41,868 nt of DNA from Treponema sp. (GCA_017551705.1 JAFZLA010000091.1:1-41868); one strand, 5' to 3'. Positions 16,447 through 26,001 are shown, counted from the stretch's first letter. Notes: generated by a model from the letters alone, not told the origin. Program-made: numbers and translations.

Positions 16447-16468
16447 CTTTGCGGACTTGTGGTATTAT
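16440..16468 (+). promoter_or_regulatory. Promoter of the glycosyltransferase gene
   Basis: TTGTCA (16440-16445), a 17-base spacer and TATTAT (16463-16468). The ATG at 16478 is 9 bases further with no ribosome site, predicting a leader of at most about 3 bases. Because the two -35 boxes overlap, polymerase can probably occupy only one direction at a time. Confidence 0.7.
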
Positions 16469-16477
16469 AGTAGAACG

Positions 16478-17953
16478 ATGTTTAATGAGATTTTCGGTAA
16501 CAAAGTTTCGCGTTTTTCCGCTTGGAAGGCCGGCCTTGCCTACAAAATGTGCAAAATGATTTTTGGCGAGCAAAGCGAAGGCCTGGATCTTGTCGCCGTC
16601 GCAAAAGGCGGCGTTTACAAGGATTTTAAGGCCCTCACCCTTGTCCGCCGCGACGACCTTGAGGCCCAAAAGGACGACGACGGAACGCCCCTAAAGGTTT
16701 ACGAAGTCAATCCCAAAAACGCGCTTGTAATCGGAACGATACGAATGGGCTTTGGCCACTGGCGCATAGCCATAGCCTTGGCCAGCGTCGCGGCCAGCAT
16801 GAACGTCCGCTCCTACATTTTGGACTTTTTGTCCTTTAGCAACACGCCCATCGCCAAGTCGATAAAATTTTTGGAAGGCCTTTACAACACCTTCTCGCGC
16901 CTTTCGCAAAAGTCCAAGTGGTTCAACAATCATATTTGGGAAGACGTCACAAGCCGCGCCAACGCAACGCTTGACTCTGCAATTCAAAACCGCGAGATTT
17001 CGCGCCTCTTTATGGGGGCCTTTAAAAAGCTTCCAAAAGACATTCCCCTTGTGGCCGCGCATCCTTGGGTAGGCTGGTCGGCTTTGCATTGCGGAATGAC
17101 AAAAGTCATTTCTATGGTTCCCGACAATTTGCCCCTGGCCTTTTGGCTGGTGCAAGGAAGCCTGCACACAGTGCAGTCGCCGTCGGCCTACATGGGCTAC
17201 CGCGCCCTTCTAAAGATGGAACGGGGACGCATGATTCAAAAATGTCTTCCCGCCGACCAAATAATCCAGACGGGCCATTACGTCGACTACGAGCTTTTGA
17301 AGGCGATAAAGGCTGATTGCAAGGCCCGCCTTGACCGCGCCAAAAGGGGAGAGGCCCGCCGCTTCCTTTTGACTATGGGCGGAGCCGGAGCGCAGGCCCA
17401 CAAGTTTGGCGACATAGCCAATTACTGCAAGGAATACATCAAGCAAGAAAAATGCGCCCTTTTGATAAACATGGGGGACCACGAGGGCCGCTGGCTTGTC
17501 CTTAAGGAACTGTTGGAAAAGTCCGGCGTTCCCTACCAGATGCACACCGACTGGAAAAAGACCAAGGCCTTTGCCAAGGACGCCGAAAAAAATCCTGTCA
17601 CCGGCGTCCACATTTTCTTGCACAAGGACTTTTACGCTGCCGTGTATTGCACAAACCTCTTGATGCATGTTTGCGATTTTATGGTGACAAAGCCCAGCGA
17701 ACTTTCGTTCTACCCAATCCCAAAACTGTTCATACAGCGCGTCGGCCGCCACGAGGCTTGGGGCGCCATTCGCGGCAGCGAAATCGGCGACGGAACCAAA
17801 GAGGCCGAGGAGCACAATATTTTGCATCGCCTTTTGACCATGATTATCGAAGAAGACGATTTGCTTAAAATGCAAGTTCAAAACATTTTGAACAACGACA
17901 AAATGGGAATTTACAACGGCGGCTACAATGTAGTTCAAGCCGCGTTGCAATAA
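16478..17953 (+). CDS. GT-B fold glycosyltransferase-like protein (MGDG synthase/MurG-like)
   Basis: A 491-residue protein. Around residue 90 it has a strand-loop-helix reading NALVIGTIRMGFGHWRIAIA, which resembles the acceptor-binding GxGH loop of diacylglycerol glycosyltransferases and MurG. A later RRFLLTMGGAGAQAHKFGD resembles the donor-side Rossmann domain, and FMVTKPSELSFYPIPKLFIQ resembles the nucleotide-sugar site (usually KPGG). No signal peptide or clear membrane helix is seen, so a peripheral inner-membrane enzyme is likely. Product may be a glycolipid, but this is inference from fold motifs. It is divergent from the GH3-type gene and 24 bases upstream of pta. Confidence 0.6.
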   Translation: MFNEIFGNKVSRFSAWKAGLAYKMCKMIFGEQSEGLDLVAVAKGGVYKDFKALTLVRRDDLEAQKDDDGTPLKVYEVNPKNALVIGTIRMGFGHWRIAIALASVAASMNVRSYILDFLSFSNTPIAKSIKFLEGLYNTFSRLSQKSKWFNNHIWEDVTSRANATLDSAIQNREISRLFMGAFKKLPKDIPLVAAHPWVGWSALHCGMTKVISMVPDNLPLAFWLVQGSLHTVQSPSAYMGYRALLKMERGRMIQKCLPADQIIQTGHYVDYELLKAIKADCKARLDRAKRGEARRFLLTMGGAGAQAHKFGDIANYCKEYIKQEKCALLINMGDHEGRWLVLKELLEKSGVPYQMHTDWKKTKAFAKDAEKNPVTGVHIFLHKDFYAAVYCTNLLMHVCDFMVTKPSELSFYPIPKLFIQRVGRHEAWGAIRGSEIGDGTKEAEEHNILHRLLTMIIEEDDLLKMQVQNILNNDKMGIYNGGYNVVQAALQ

Positions 17954-17977
17954 ATATAATTTTTTAGGAGACACAAC

Positions 17978-19009
17978 ATGTCATTCGTTGATGAACTTCT
18001 CAACAAGGCCAAATCGGCCAACAAGACAATCGTCCTTTGCGAAGGCGAAGACAAGCGCGTGGTTGAGGCCGCCGCAAAAATCGTAAAAGACGGAATCGCA
18101 AAAATCATTCTTTTGGGAACGGAGGAGGAAGCCAAGAGCGTCGCTCCCGGAGTTGACCTTAGCGGAGTCAAAATTGTAGACCCGGCCACAAGCGCCGACG
18201 CCGACCGCTACGCTGAAATTTTGTTCAAGGCGCGCGAAGGAAAAATAAACAAAAAGTCGGGCCAGCCCGAATACGCGGACGTGGCGGCCGCCAAGGCTTA
18301 CATTCAAAAAGACCGCACGATGTTCGGAGCCCTTATCCTTAAGGCCGGAGACGCCGACGGCTTTGTGTCAGGCGCCTGCCACTCAACGGCCAACACCTTG
18401 CGCCCCGGCTTGCAGGTAATCAAGACCGCGCCTGGCATCTCAACCGTTTCTTCAAGCTTTATCATGGTCGCTCCCCAGGGCGGAACCCCTTACATTAAAG
18501 AAGGCGTATCCCTCTTTGCCGACTGCGCCATCAACATCGAGCCCGACGCCCAGCAGCTGGCCGACATCGCCGTCGCCACCGCCGACACCGCCAAAAAAAT
18601 CGCAGGCATCGAGCCCCGCGTGGCCATGCTTTCGTTCTCTACAAAGGGAAGCGGAAACGACGACAAGTTCTTTAAGAGCGTTCCAAAAGTGCAGGAGGCC
18701 ACGGAGCTTGCCAAGAAAGCCGCTCCCGACTTGGCCATCGACGGCGAGTTCCAGTTTGACGCCGCGGTCGCTCCCGAAGTAGGCCAGCTCAAGGCTCCCG
18801 GAAGCGCGGTTGCAGGCCACGCCAACGTCTTTGTTTTCCCCAACATCAACGCGGGAAACATCGGCTACAAGATTTGCCAGCGCATGGGCGGCTGGATGGC
18901 CATCGGCCCCGTCTGCCAAGGCTTTGCCAAGCCGTTGAACGACCTTAGCCGCGGCTGCAACGTAGACGACATCGTCGCCACCGTCGCCGTCACCGCTTTA
19001 CAGGCATAA
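17978..19009 (+). CDS. pta: Phosphate acetyltransferase
   Basis: A 343-residue enzyme of the short Pta type, which converts acetyl-CoA plus phosphate to acetyl phosphate, the first step of ATP-yielding acetate formation with acetate kinase. Typical stretches: TIVLCEGEDKRVVEAAAKIV, DGFVSGACHSTANTLRPGLQ, FADCAINIEPDAQQLADIA, VAMLSFSTKGSG, GELQ-like DGEFQFDAAVAPEV and NAGNIGYKICQRMGG. The ribosome site is AGGAGA, 8 bases before the ATG. A TATAAT at 17955-17960 without a good -35 box may add a second promoter; otherwise it is read through from the glycosyltransferase gene. No ackA is in the window. Confidence 0.95.
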   Translation: MSFVDELLNKAKSANKTIVLCEGEDKRVVEAAAKIVKDGIAKIILLGTEEEAKSVAPGVDLSGVKIVDPATSADADRYAEILFKAREGKINKKSGQPEYADVAAAKAYIQKDRTMFGALILKAGDADGFVSGACHSTANTLRPGLQVIKTAPGISTVSSSFIMVAPQGGTPYIKEGVSLFADCAINIEPDAQQLADIAVATADTAKKIAGIEPRVAMLSFSTKGSGNDDKFFKSVPKVQEATELAKKAAPDLAIDGEFQFDAAVAPEVGQLKAPGSAVAGHANVFVFPNINAGNIGYKICQRMGGWMAIGPVCQGFAKPLNDLSRGCNVDDIVATVAVTALQA

Positions 19010-19030
19010 CTTTTTTTGGTAATATATATG

Positions 19031-19058
19031 CGAGTTTTGGCTGAATAGCCGAAACTCG
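19031..19058 (+). repeat. Strong stem-loop after pta
   Basis: CGAGTTTTGGCT (19031-19042) pairs with AGCCGAAACTCG (19047-19058) around GAAT, 12 base pairs with one G-T pair. No T-run follows, so it is probably an mRNA 3' stabiliser. A second small hairpin (CAGCC/GGCTG) follows before the tRNA. Confidence 0.55.
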
Positions 19059-19078
19059 TGGCAGCCGCAGGCTGTCCT

Positions 19079-19150
19079 GGATGATTAGCTTAGTGGTAGA
19101 GCGCTTCCTTCACACGGAAGAGGTCGTTGGTTCGATCCCAATATCATCCA
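19079..19150 (+). tRNA. tRNA-Val (anticodon CAC)
   Basis: A 72-base cloverleaf: acceptor arms GGATGAT (19079-19085) and ATCATCC (19143-19149), D-arm GCTT..GAGC, anticodon stem CTTCC/GGAAG with loop TTCACAC and anticodon CAC at 19111-19113, and T-arm GTTGG-TTCGATC-CCAAT. The discriminator is A19150 and CCA is not encoded. It reads GUG codons. Its last 7 bases overlap the 3' end of the convergent MATE gene. Confidence 0.95.
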
Positions 19151-20505
19151 ATCTTCTTTTTCTTGACGCGCGCGAAGAAGAATAGCGAAAGCGTTATCGA
19201 GATTGTTTCGGCAATCAAAAAAGACCACCACACATTGTTTATTTTTCCTGTGAGCGAAAGCAAGTAAGCGCTTGGCAGCAAGAACAAAAGCTGGCGCGCG
19301 ATGCTTACGAACATGCTGTAGCTTGCGCTGCCCAGCGCTTGAAAAACCGATCCAAGGCAAATGCAAACCGCCGCTCCCATAAAGCTTGGGGCGATTGAGC
19401 GCAGCGCCGGAACTCCAATCTCAAGCATTTTGTCGCTTGCGTTGAACATTCCAAAAAGCCGCTCCGGAAAAAATTCAAAAATGCAAACGCCAACGGCCAT
19501 GATTATGCAGGCGGCGATTATGGCAAATTTTATCGCGCGCTTTATGCGGTCGGGCTTTTTGGCGCCGTAGTTGTAGGCCACAATCGGAACCAAGCCGCTG
19601 TTGAGTCCAAAGACCGGCATGAACACAAAACTGTTCAGCTTAAAGTAAACTCCGTAAACTGCGATGGCCGTGTCCGCGATTCCTTTGAACATTCCCAAAA
19701 TCAAATTCATCGTGTAAGAGGTCAGCGAGCCGACAGCCTGCAAAACGATTGACGGCGCGCCCACCTTGTAGATTTGCAAAATCACCGCCGGGTCGGGGCG
19801 GAATCCTTTTAGGCTAAAGTGAATGTCGTGGTTTACCTTTATGTTAAAGGCCATGGAAACAATCGCCGCCAAAATTTGGCCCGCCACCGTCGCCGCCGCC
19901 GCGCCCGCGATTCCCATTTTGGGAAAGGGGCCGATTCCAAAAATCAAGATTGGGTCAAAGATTATGTTGAAAATCGCGCCGACTAGTTGCGTGGTCATTG
20001 TCCAAATCGTTCTTCCCGTGGCTTGCAAAAGGCGGTCGAACATCATTTGGCAGAACATGCCGAATCCAAAAAGCATGCAAATGTTCAAGTAGGTTATTCC
20101 GTAGCCGACAATTGTTTGGTTTTGCGTTTGGCTTTTAAAGTAGGGCGGAACAAAAATCAGGCACAAGATCGCGAAAAAAACGTAAGTGGCCACCGCCAAA
20201 AAAATTCCGTTCATCGCGCTTTTGTTCACGGCCTCTTGGTCCTTTTGGCCCAAGCGCATCGAAAGCAGCGCGTTCACGCCGACAGCGGTTCCCAAGCCAA
20301 AGCTTACCATAAGTATTTGGAAGGGAAAGGCCATGGACACGGCGGCCAAGGCCTCCTCGCTGATTTGCGAGACAAAGATGCTGTCGACTATGTTGTAAAG
20401 CGACAGCACGAACATGCTTATCATCATCGGGAGCGACATGTTGACCAAAAGGCGGCCAACCGGCATCACGCCCATCTTGTTTTCTTGCATCGGTTTTTCT
20501 TGCAT
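19144..20505 (-). CDS. MATE-family multidrug/toxin exporter
   Basis: A 453-residue inner-membrane transporter with 12 predicted helices in two six-helix halves. Family features: LVNMSLPMMISMFVLSLYNI then VDSIFVSQ at the start, ALAAVSMAFPFQILM, GVNALLSMRLGQKD, and the second-half LNSGLVPIVAYNYGAKKPDR. MATE proteins export cationic drugs or metabolites using sodium or proton gradients. The start at 20505 follows a promoter whose -10 box lies 6 bases away; a second ATG five codons on (MQENKMG) is possible. The last codons and the stop lie inside the acceptor stem of tRNA-Val on the opposite strand. Confidence 0.9.
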   Translation of the reverse strand: MQEKPMQENKMGVMPVGRLLVNMSLPMMISMFVLSLYNIVDSIFVSQISEEALAAVSMAFPFQILMVSFGLGTAVGVNALLSMRLGQKDQEAVNKSAMNGIFLAVATYVFFAILCLIFVPPYFKSQTQNQTIVGYGITYLNICMLFGFGMFCQMMFDRLLQATGRTIWTMTTQLVGAIFNIIFDPILIFGIGPFPKMGIAGAAAATVAGQILAAIVSMAFNIKVNHDIHFSLKGFRPDPAVILQIYKVGAPSIVLQAVGSLTSYTMNLILGMFKGIADTAIAVYGVYFKLNSFVFMPVFGLNSGLVPIVAYNYGAKKPDRIKRAIKFAIIAACIIMAVGVCIFEFFPERLFGMFNASDKMLEIGVPALRSIAPSFMGAAVCICLGSVFQALGSASYSMFVSIARQLLFLLPSAYLLSLTGKINNVWWSFLIAETISITLSLFFFARVKKKKIG

Positions 20506-20511
20506 TGGGCT

Positions 20512-20540
20512 AGTATAGGAAAAAAAGCGGAAAAAATCAA
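20512..20540 (-). promoter_or_regulatory. Promoter of the MATE gene
   Basis: On the minus strand: TTGATT (20540-20535), a 17-base spacer and TATACT (20517-20512). The ATG at 20505 begins 6 bases later with no ribosome site. Confidence 0.55.
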
Positions 20541-20548
20541 TCGGGCAT

Positions 20549-20588
20549 AAAAAAAAGGCCGGTATTGCCCTTGTGCAATATACCGACC
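20549..20588 (-). terminator. Intrinsic terminator after the UgpC/MsmK-type gene
   Basis: On the minus strand, GGTCGGTA-TATTGC pairs with GCAATACCGGCC, followed by TTTTTTTT (20556-20549). It lies about 70 bases after the ATPase stop and just before the MATE promoter. The span 20589-20660 also holds an AGTTCGC-GAA-GCGAACT hairpin immediately after the stop codon. Confidence 0.75.
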
Positions 20589-20660
20589 TATATGTAACAC
20601 TGAATAGCTTATGTTGCCATAATATTCAGAACTACTTATAATTTAGTTCGCGAAGCGAAC

Positions 20661-21779
<1,119 letters not shown>

Positions 21780-21815
21780 AATGGCCCTCCGTTAAATTAT
21801 ATTATTATAAAGGTA

Positions 21816-21844
21816 ATTCTAAGGCGCTTTTGCCGATTTGTCAA
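21816..21844 (-). promoter_or_regulatory. Promoter of the UgpC/MsmK-type gene
   Basis: On the minus strand: TTGACA (21844-21839), exactly 17 bases, then TAGAAT (21821-21816). The predicted leader of about 30 bases carries GGAGGG 5 bases before the ATG. This promoter drives a conventional leader, unlike those of several neighbours. Confidence 0.75.
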
Positions 21845-21894
21845 ATTTTTTTTAGGGAATTTAGGGGAATTTTGGCATTTTTTTTCGACCGCTC

Positions 21895-21923
21895 TTGAAT
21901 TTATTTATTTTTTTTGCTAGTAT
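21895..21923 (+). promoter_or_regulatory. Promoter of tRNA-Thr
   Basis: TTGAAT (21895-21900), a 17-base T-rich spacer and TAGTAT (21918-21923), ending 9 bases before the mature tRNA. Confidence 0.6.
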
Positions 21924-21932
21924 GAAACCCAC

Positions 21933-22005
21933 GCCAACTTAGCTCACCTGGTAGAGCAGCGCACTCGTAACGCGCAGGTATTCGGTTCAAGTCCGGAAGT
22001 TGGCT
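21933..22005 (+). tRNA. tRNA-Thr (anticodon CGT)
   Basis: A 73-base cloverleaf: acceptor arms GCCAACT (21933-21939) and AGTTGGC (21998-22004), D-arm GCTC..GAGC, anticodon loop CTCGTAA with CGT at 21966-21968, T-arm TTCGG-TTCAAGT-CCGGA, discriminator T22005, no encoded CCA. It reads ACG codons. The pair closing the anticodon loop is A-C instead of the usual A-U (see findings). Confidence 0.93.
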
Positions 22006-22012
22006 ATAAATG

Positions 22013-22048
22013 AGAGCGTTTTCCGTAGGGAAGACGCTCTTTTTTTTT
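22013..22048 (+). terminator. Intrinsic terminator after tRNA-Thr
   Basis: AGAGCGT (22013-22019) pairs with ACGCTCT (22034-22040), followed by eight T. It ends the tRNA transcript, so grpE needs its own promoter. Confidence 0.85.
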
Positions 22049-22057
22049 GCTTTTTTG

Positions 22058-22086
22058 TTGACGATTTTTTTCTTTTTTATTACTTT
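22058..22086 (+). promoter_or_regulatory. Possible grpE promoter
   Basis: TTGACG (22058-22063), a 17-base spacer and a weak TACTTT (22081-22086); the ATG is 6 bases on with no ribosome site. A TATAA run at 22086-22090 is too close to the ATG. No CIRCE inverted repeat is visible. Confidence 0.4.
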
Positions 22087-22092
22087 ATAAGT

Positions 22093-22743
22093 ATGGAAGA
22101 AAAGGTAGAAGAACAGAACGAGCGCGAGGATGTGCAAGAAAGCGCGCAAAATGGCGAAGGAACGCAGAATAACGCGGATTCTTCGAGCCAAGAGGGCGCC
22201 GACGACGCTTTGGACCAGAAAAAAGAGGAGGGCGCCGGAACTGATTCCGAAAAAACGGAAGAAGCCAAAGAGCCGACTCCCGAAGAGAAAATCGCCGCCT
22301 TGGAAAAGGAAAACGCCGAGCTCAAGGACCAGCTTTTGCGCCGCGCGGCTGACTTTGACAACTACCGCAAGCGCATGATAAAGGAAAAGCAGGACGCCTA
22401 CGACTACGCCAACACGGCGCTTTTGCAGGACTTGCTTGAGAGCCTTGACAACTTGGAGCGCACGGTGGAAGCCGCCGAAAAAGCCAACGACGCCAAGGCG
22501 ATTGCCGACGGAGTCAAGATTGTTGGCTCTTCTTTGGTTGGAATGTTGGAAACTAAGTACAACCTTTCCGCCTTTGGCCAGGCCGGGGACGACTTTGACC
22601 CCAACATGCACGAGGCGATTGGCAGCGTTCAGGACGAGGTTGAAAAGCCGGTCTTGAAGGAAGTTTATCTTAAGGGCTATAAGCTTAAGGACAAGGTCAT
22701 CAGAAACGCAAAAGTCATGGTGACCATGCCAAAAGATAAGTAA
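22093..22743 (+). CDS. grpE: Nucleotide exchange factor GrpE
   Basis: A 216-residue protein. The first 75 residues are a highly acidic, disordered tail; then a long coiled coil (EKIAALEKENAELKDQLLRR, ADFDNYRKRMIKEK) and the C-terminal beta wing (FDPNMHEAIG.V, VLKEVYLKGYKLKDKVIRNA, KVMV). GrpE releases ADP from DnaK. The start at 22093 is chosen because an upstream extension would translate the terminator. It precedes dnaK by 24 bases. Confidence 0.95.
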   Translation: MEEKVEEQNEREDVQESAQNGEGTQNNADSSSQEGADDALDQKKEEGAGTDSEKTEEAKEPTPEEKIAALEKENAELKDQLLRRAADFDNYRKRMIKEKQDAYDYANTALLQDLLESLDNLERTVEAAEKANDAKAIADGVKIVGSSLVGMLETKYNLSAFGQAGDDFDPNMHEAIGSVQDEVEKPVLKEVYLKGYKLKDKVIRNAKVMVTMPKDK

Positions 22744-22767
22744 TATATAGAAGAATAGGAGAATATT

Positions 22768-24726
22768 ATGGGAAAGATTATTGGAATTGACTTGGGAACG
22801 ACTAACTCTTGCGTCGCCGTAATGGAAAACGGCGAGCCTGTCGTCATCCAAAACGCCGAGGGCGGACGCACGACCCCCTCAATCGTCGGCTTTACGGCTC
22901 AGGGCGACCGCATCGTCGGAGCGCCGGCCAAAAACCAAATGGTGACCAACCCCAAAAACACGATTTACTCAATCAAGCGCCTTATCGGCCACCGCTACGG
23001 CGAGTTGACCGGCGAGGCCGCCAAGCTTCCGTATACAATCATTGACAACGGAGCCGACTGCCGCGTCGAAGTCACAGACAACGGCGCCCAAAAGCAGTTC
23101 AGCCCCCAGGAAATTTCGGCCTTCATCTTGCAGAAGATGAAAAAGACCGCCGAGGACTATCTTGGAAGCGAAGTCACCGAAGCCGTAATCACCGTTCCTG
23201 CCTACTTTAACGACAGCCAGCGCCAGGCCACAAAGGACGCCGGAAAAATCGCCGGCTTGGACGTAAAGCGCATCATCAACGAGCCTACAGCCGCGGCCTT
23301 GGCCTTTGGCTTCAACAAGGACCAGAACAAAGAAAAGACAATCGCCGTATACGACTTGGGCGGCGGCACCTTCGACATTTCCATCTTGGAATTGGCCGAC
23401 GGCGTATTTGAAGTAAAGTCTACAAACGGAAACACCCACCTCGGCGGCGACGACTGGGACCGCCGAATAATGGACTGGCTTGTCAACGAGTTCAAGAAGG
23501 ACACAGGCATCGACCTTTCCAAGGACCCGATGGCCTTGCAGCGCCTCCGCGAAGCGTCGGAGAACGCCAAAATCCAGCTTTCTGCCCAGACATCCACAGC
23601 CATCAACCTTCCGTTCATCACAGCGGACGCGACAGGCCCCAAGCACTTGCAAAAGACTTTGACCCGCGCCCAGTTTGAGCAAATGACAGAAGACCTCTTT
23701 GAGGCCACAAAAGAGCCTTGCCGCCGCGCCTTGGAAGACGCCAAAGTGACGGCCGACAAGATTGACGAAGTCCTCTTGGTCGGCGGTTCAAGCCGCATGC
23801 CCAAAGTTCAGGACGTTGTTAAAGAGATTTTCGGCAAAGAGGGCAGCCGCTCGGTCAACCCCGACGAGGCTGTGGCCATCGGAGCGGCCGTTCAGGGCGG
23901 CGTTTTGCAGGGCGACGTAAAGGACGTCGTTTTGCTTGACGTAACTCCGCTTTCTTTGGGAATCGAGACAATGGGCGGCGTTTGCACAAAAATCATTCCC
24001 CGCAACACGACGATTCCGGTCAAGAGAAGCCAGATTTTCTCTACCGCCGCCGACGGACAGACAGCCGTCACAATCCACGTATTGCAGGGCGAGCGCGAGA
24101 TGGCCGACCAAAACCGCACTTTGGGCAACTTCAACCTTGACGGAATTCCCGCCGCTCCCCGCGGCGTTCCGCAAATCGAAGTCACCTTTGACATCGACGC
24201 CAACGGCATCGTGAACGTAAGCGCCAAGGACAAGGGAACCGGAAAAGACCAGCACATCACCATCACTTCTTCCAGCGGCCTTAGCGAGGAAGAAATCAAC
24301 AAGATGGTCAAGGACGCGGAGGCCAACGCCGCCAGCGACAAGGCCAAGCGCGAAGCCGTCGACGCCAAGAACGAGGCCGACAGCTTGGTTTACCAGACCG
24401 AAAAGTCCCTCAAGGAATTGGGCGACAAGGTCAACGGAGCCGAAAAGCAAAAGGTTGAGGACGCGATCGCCGAGCTCAAAAAGGCCCTTGAAGGCGGAGA
24501 CACCGCCAACATCAAGGCCAAGACTGAGGCGCTCAAGCAGGCCTCTTACAAGATTGCCGAAGAGCTTTACAAGCAGCAGCAGGCCGCCGGCGGAGCGGGA
24601 GCCAATCCTGGCGCTGGTCCCAACCCGGGAGCCGACGCGGGCGCTGGAGCCTCTAACGGCGGATCTTCGGGCTTTGACAAGGGCAGCGCCGAAGACGTCA
24701 ACTACGAAGTTCACGACGATAAATAA
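22768..24726 (+). CDS. dnaK: Chaperone protein DnaK (Hsp70)
   Basis: A 652-residue Hsp70. Nucleotide domain: [54 protein letters not shown] and [14 protein letters not shown]. The substrate domain begins after [14 protein letters not shown]; the lid is helical. The C-terminal tail is Gly/Ala/Pro-rich and ends in an acidic EVHDDK, slightly unlike the common EEVDDK. It folds client proteins with DnaJ and GrpE, encoded on either side. AGGAG lies upstream of the ATG. Confidence 0.98.
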   Translation: MGKIIGIDLGTTNSCVAVMENGEPVVIQNAEGGRTTPSIVGFTAQGDRIVGAPAKNQMVTNPKNTIYSIKRLIGHRYGELTGEAAKLPYTIIDNGADCRVEVTDNGAQKQFSPQEISAFILQKMKKTAEDYLGSEVTEAVITVPAYFNDSQRQATKDAGKIAGLDVKRIINEPTAAALAFGFNKDQNKEKTIAVYDLGGGTFDISILELADGVFEVKSTNGNTHLGGDDWDRRIMDWLVNEFKKDTGIDLSKDPMALQRLREASENAKIQLSAQTSTAINLPFITADATGPKHLQKTLTRAQFEQMTEDLFEATKEPCRRALEDAKVTADKIDEVLLVGGSSRMPKVQDVVKEIFGKEGSRSVNPDEAVAIGAAVQGGVLQGDVKDVVLLDVTPLSLGIETMGGVCTKIIPRNTTIPVKRSQIFSTAADGQTAVTIHVLQGEREMADQNRTLGNFNLDGIPAAPRGVPQIEVTFDIDANGIVNVSAKDKGTGKDQHITITSSSGLSEEEINKMVKDAEANAASDKAKREAVDAKNEADSLVYQTEKSLKELGDKVNGAEKQKVEDAIAELKKALEGGDTANIKAKTEALKQASYKIAEELYKQQQAAGGAGANPGAGPNPGADAGAGASNGGSSGFDKGSAEDVNYEVHDDK

Positions 24727-24742
24727 AGTGGAACAACCGTGT

Positions 24743-24771
24743 CGCAAGGGGCGGCGTGTCCGCCGCTTGCG
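24743..24771 (+). repeat. Hairpin between dnaK and dnaJ
   Basis: CGCAAG plus GGCGG pairs with CCGCC plus CTTGCG around a CGTGT loop, with one G-G mismatch. It lacks a T-run. Such a hairpin could shield dnaK mRNA and reduce dnaJ output relative to dnaK. Confidence 0.6.
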
Positions 24772-24824
24772 CAATCTGCTCGAAAAAGCAGTTAAGGTAA
24801 AGAATAATAAAACACGAGCGAAAG

Positions 24825-25970
24825 ATGTCAGCTAAAAGAGACTGTTACGAAGTATTGGGAATAGAAAAGACCGCCTCCATCGACGAGATAAAGAAGGCTT
24901 ACCGCAAGTTGGCCGTAAAATACCATCCTGACCGAAACCCCGGCAACAAAGAGGCCGAGGAAAAGTTCAAGGAGGCCACCGAAGCCTACGAAGTTCTTTC
25001 GGACGAGCAAAAGCGTCCTATCTATGACCAATACGGCTGGGCCGGCCTTGACGGAATGGGCGGCGGCGGCGGCGCGCAGTACTCTCACGCTTTCCATGAC
25101 TTTTCCGACTTGTTCGGAGGAATGGGCGGCGGTTTTGGCGACATTTTTGACAACATTTTTGGCGGCGGCTTTGGAGGAGGCTTTGGCGGCGGAAGGTCAA
25201 GGCAGTCCGACAACGACGGAGCCAGCCTTAGATACGATTTGGAAATCACCTTTAAGGAGGCGGTTTTTGGCGTAAAAAAGGACTTGCGCTTTGCCCACAA
25301 CGCCGCCTGCTCGGCCTGCCACGGAACCGGAGCCGAGCCCGGAACCGGCAAAAAGACTTGCCCGGCCTGCAACGGCATGGGCCAAATCAGGCGCTCCAGC
25401 GGCTTTTTCGCGGTGGCGCAAACTTGCCCCCAGTGCCGCGGAACCGGCCAAATAATAGAACATCCTTGCAAATCTTGCCGTGGAACCGGCTATCAAAAGG
25501 AAAACAAGGTCGTTTCGTTCACGATTCCGGCCGGAATTGAGGACGGAAAGCGCATCGTCATTCCCAAGCAGGGCGACGCGGGCCGCGACGGAGGCCAGCC
25601 GGGCGATTTGGTAGTCGTTGTCCATGTTCAAAACGACGCCTGCTACGAACGCAGCGGAAGCGACTTGTATTGCGCCATTCCGATTTCTATGACCCAAGCC
25701 GCTTTGGGGGCAACGGTCACCATAACCGCCCTTGACGGCCGCAAGATTGACATTCCAATTCCCGCCGGCTGCCAAAACGGAAAGCTTTTGCGCGTCAGGG
25801 GGGAGGGAATCGCTTCCGCCAGCCGAAAAGGCGATTTGTACATAAAAGTCATGGTTCAAATACCGGCCAAGCTCAACGCCAAGCAAAAGCAGCTTTTGGA
25901 AGCCTTTGCCGAAGCCGAGGCCGCCTCAAAAGAGCCGCAGCTTTTAAAACTTTCCGAGCTTTCAAGGTAA
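24825..25970 (+). CDS. dnaJ: Chaperone protein DnaJ (Hsp40)
   Basis: A 381-residue type I Hsp40: J-domain with the HPD triplet ([10 protein letters not shown]), a Gly/Phe-rich linker (about residues 80-125), four CxxCxGxG zinc motifs ([32 protein letters not shown]), and two client-binding beta domains. It stimulates DnaK ATPase and presents clients. The ribosome site before the ATG is weak (GCGAAAG), in line with lower expression than dnaK. Confidence 0.97.
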   Translation: MSAKRDCYEVLGIEKTASIDEIKKAYRKLAVKYHPDRNPGNKEAEEKFKEATEAYEVLSDEQKRPIYDQYGWAGLDGMGGGGGAQYSHAFHDFSDLFGGMGGGFGDIFDNIFGGGFGGGFGGGRSRQSDNDGASLRYDLEITFKEAVFGVKKDLRFAHNAACSACHGTGAEPGTGKKTCPACNGMGQIRRSSGFFAVAQTCPQCRGTGQIIEHPCKSCRGTGYQKENKVVSFTIPAGIEDGKRIVIPKQGDAGRDGGQPGDLVVVVHVQNDACYERSGSDLYCAIPISMTQAALGATVTITALDGRKIDIPIPAGCQNGKLLRVRGEGIASASRKGDLYIKVMVQIPAKLNAKQKQLLEAFAEAEAASKEPQLLKLSELSR

Positions 25971-25972
25971 GG

Positions 25973-25993
25973 TTGCCGCGTCAAGCGCGGCAA
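25973..25993 (+). repeat. Hairpin just after dnaJ
   Basis: TTGCCGCG pairs with CGCGGCAA around TCAAG, starting 3 bases after the dnaJ stop. It abuts the palindromic repeat copy at 26002-26029, so the two may form one composite intergenic element. Confidence 0.55.
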
Positions 25994-26001
25994 TGACCAT
26001 T

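Noticed and set aside
23788..24774. Long open frame (328 codons) opposite dnaK
   Set aside because: dnaK is unmistakable on the other strand. Highly biased codons commonly leave such antisense frames open.
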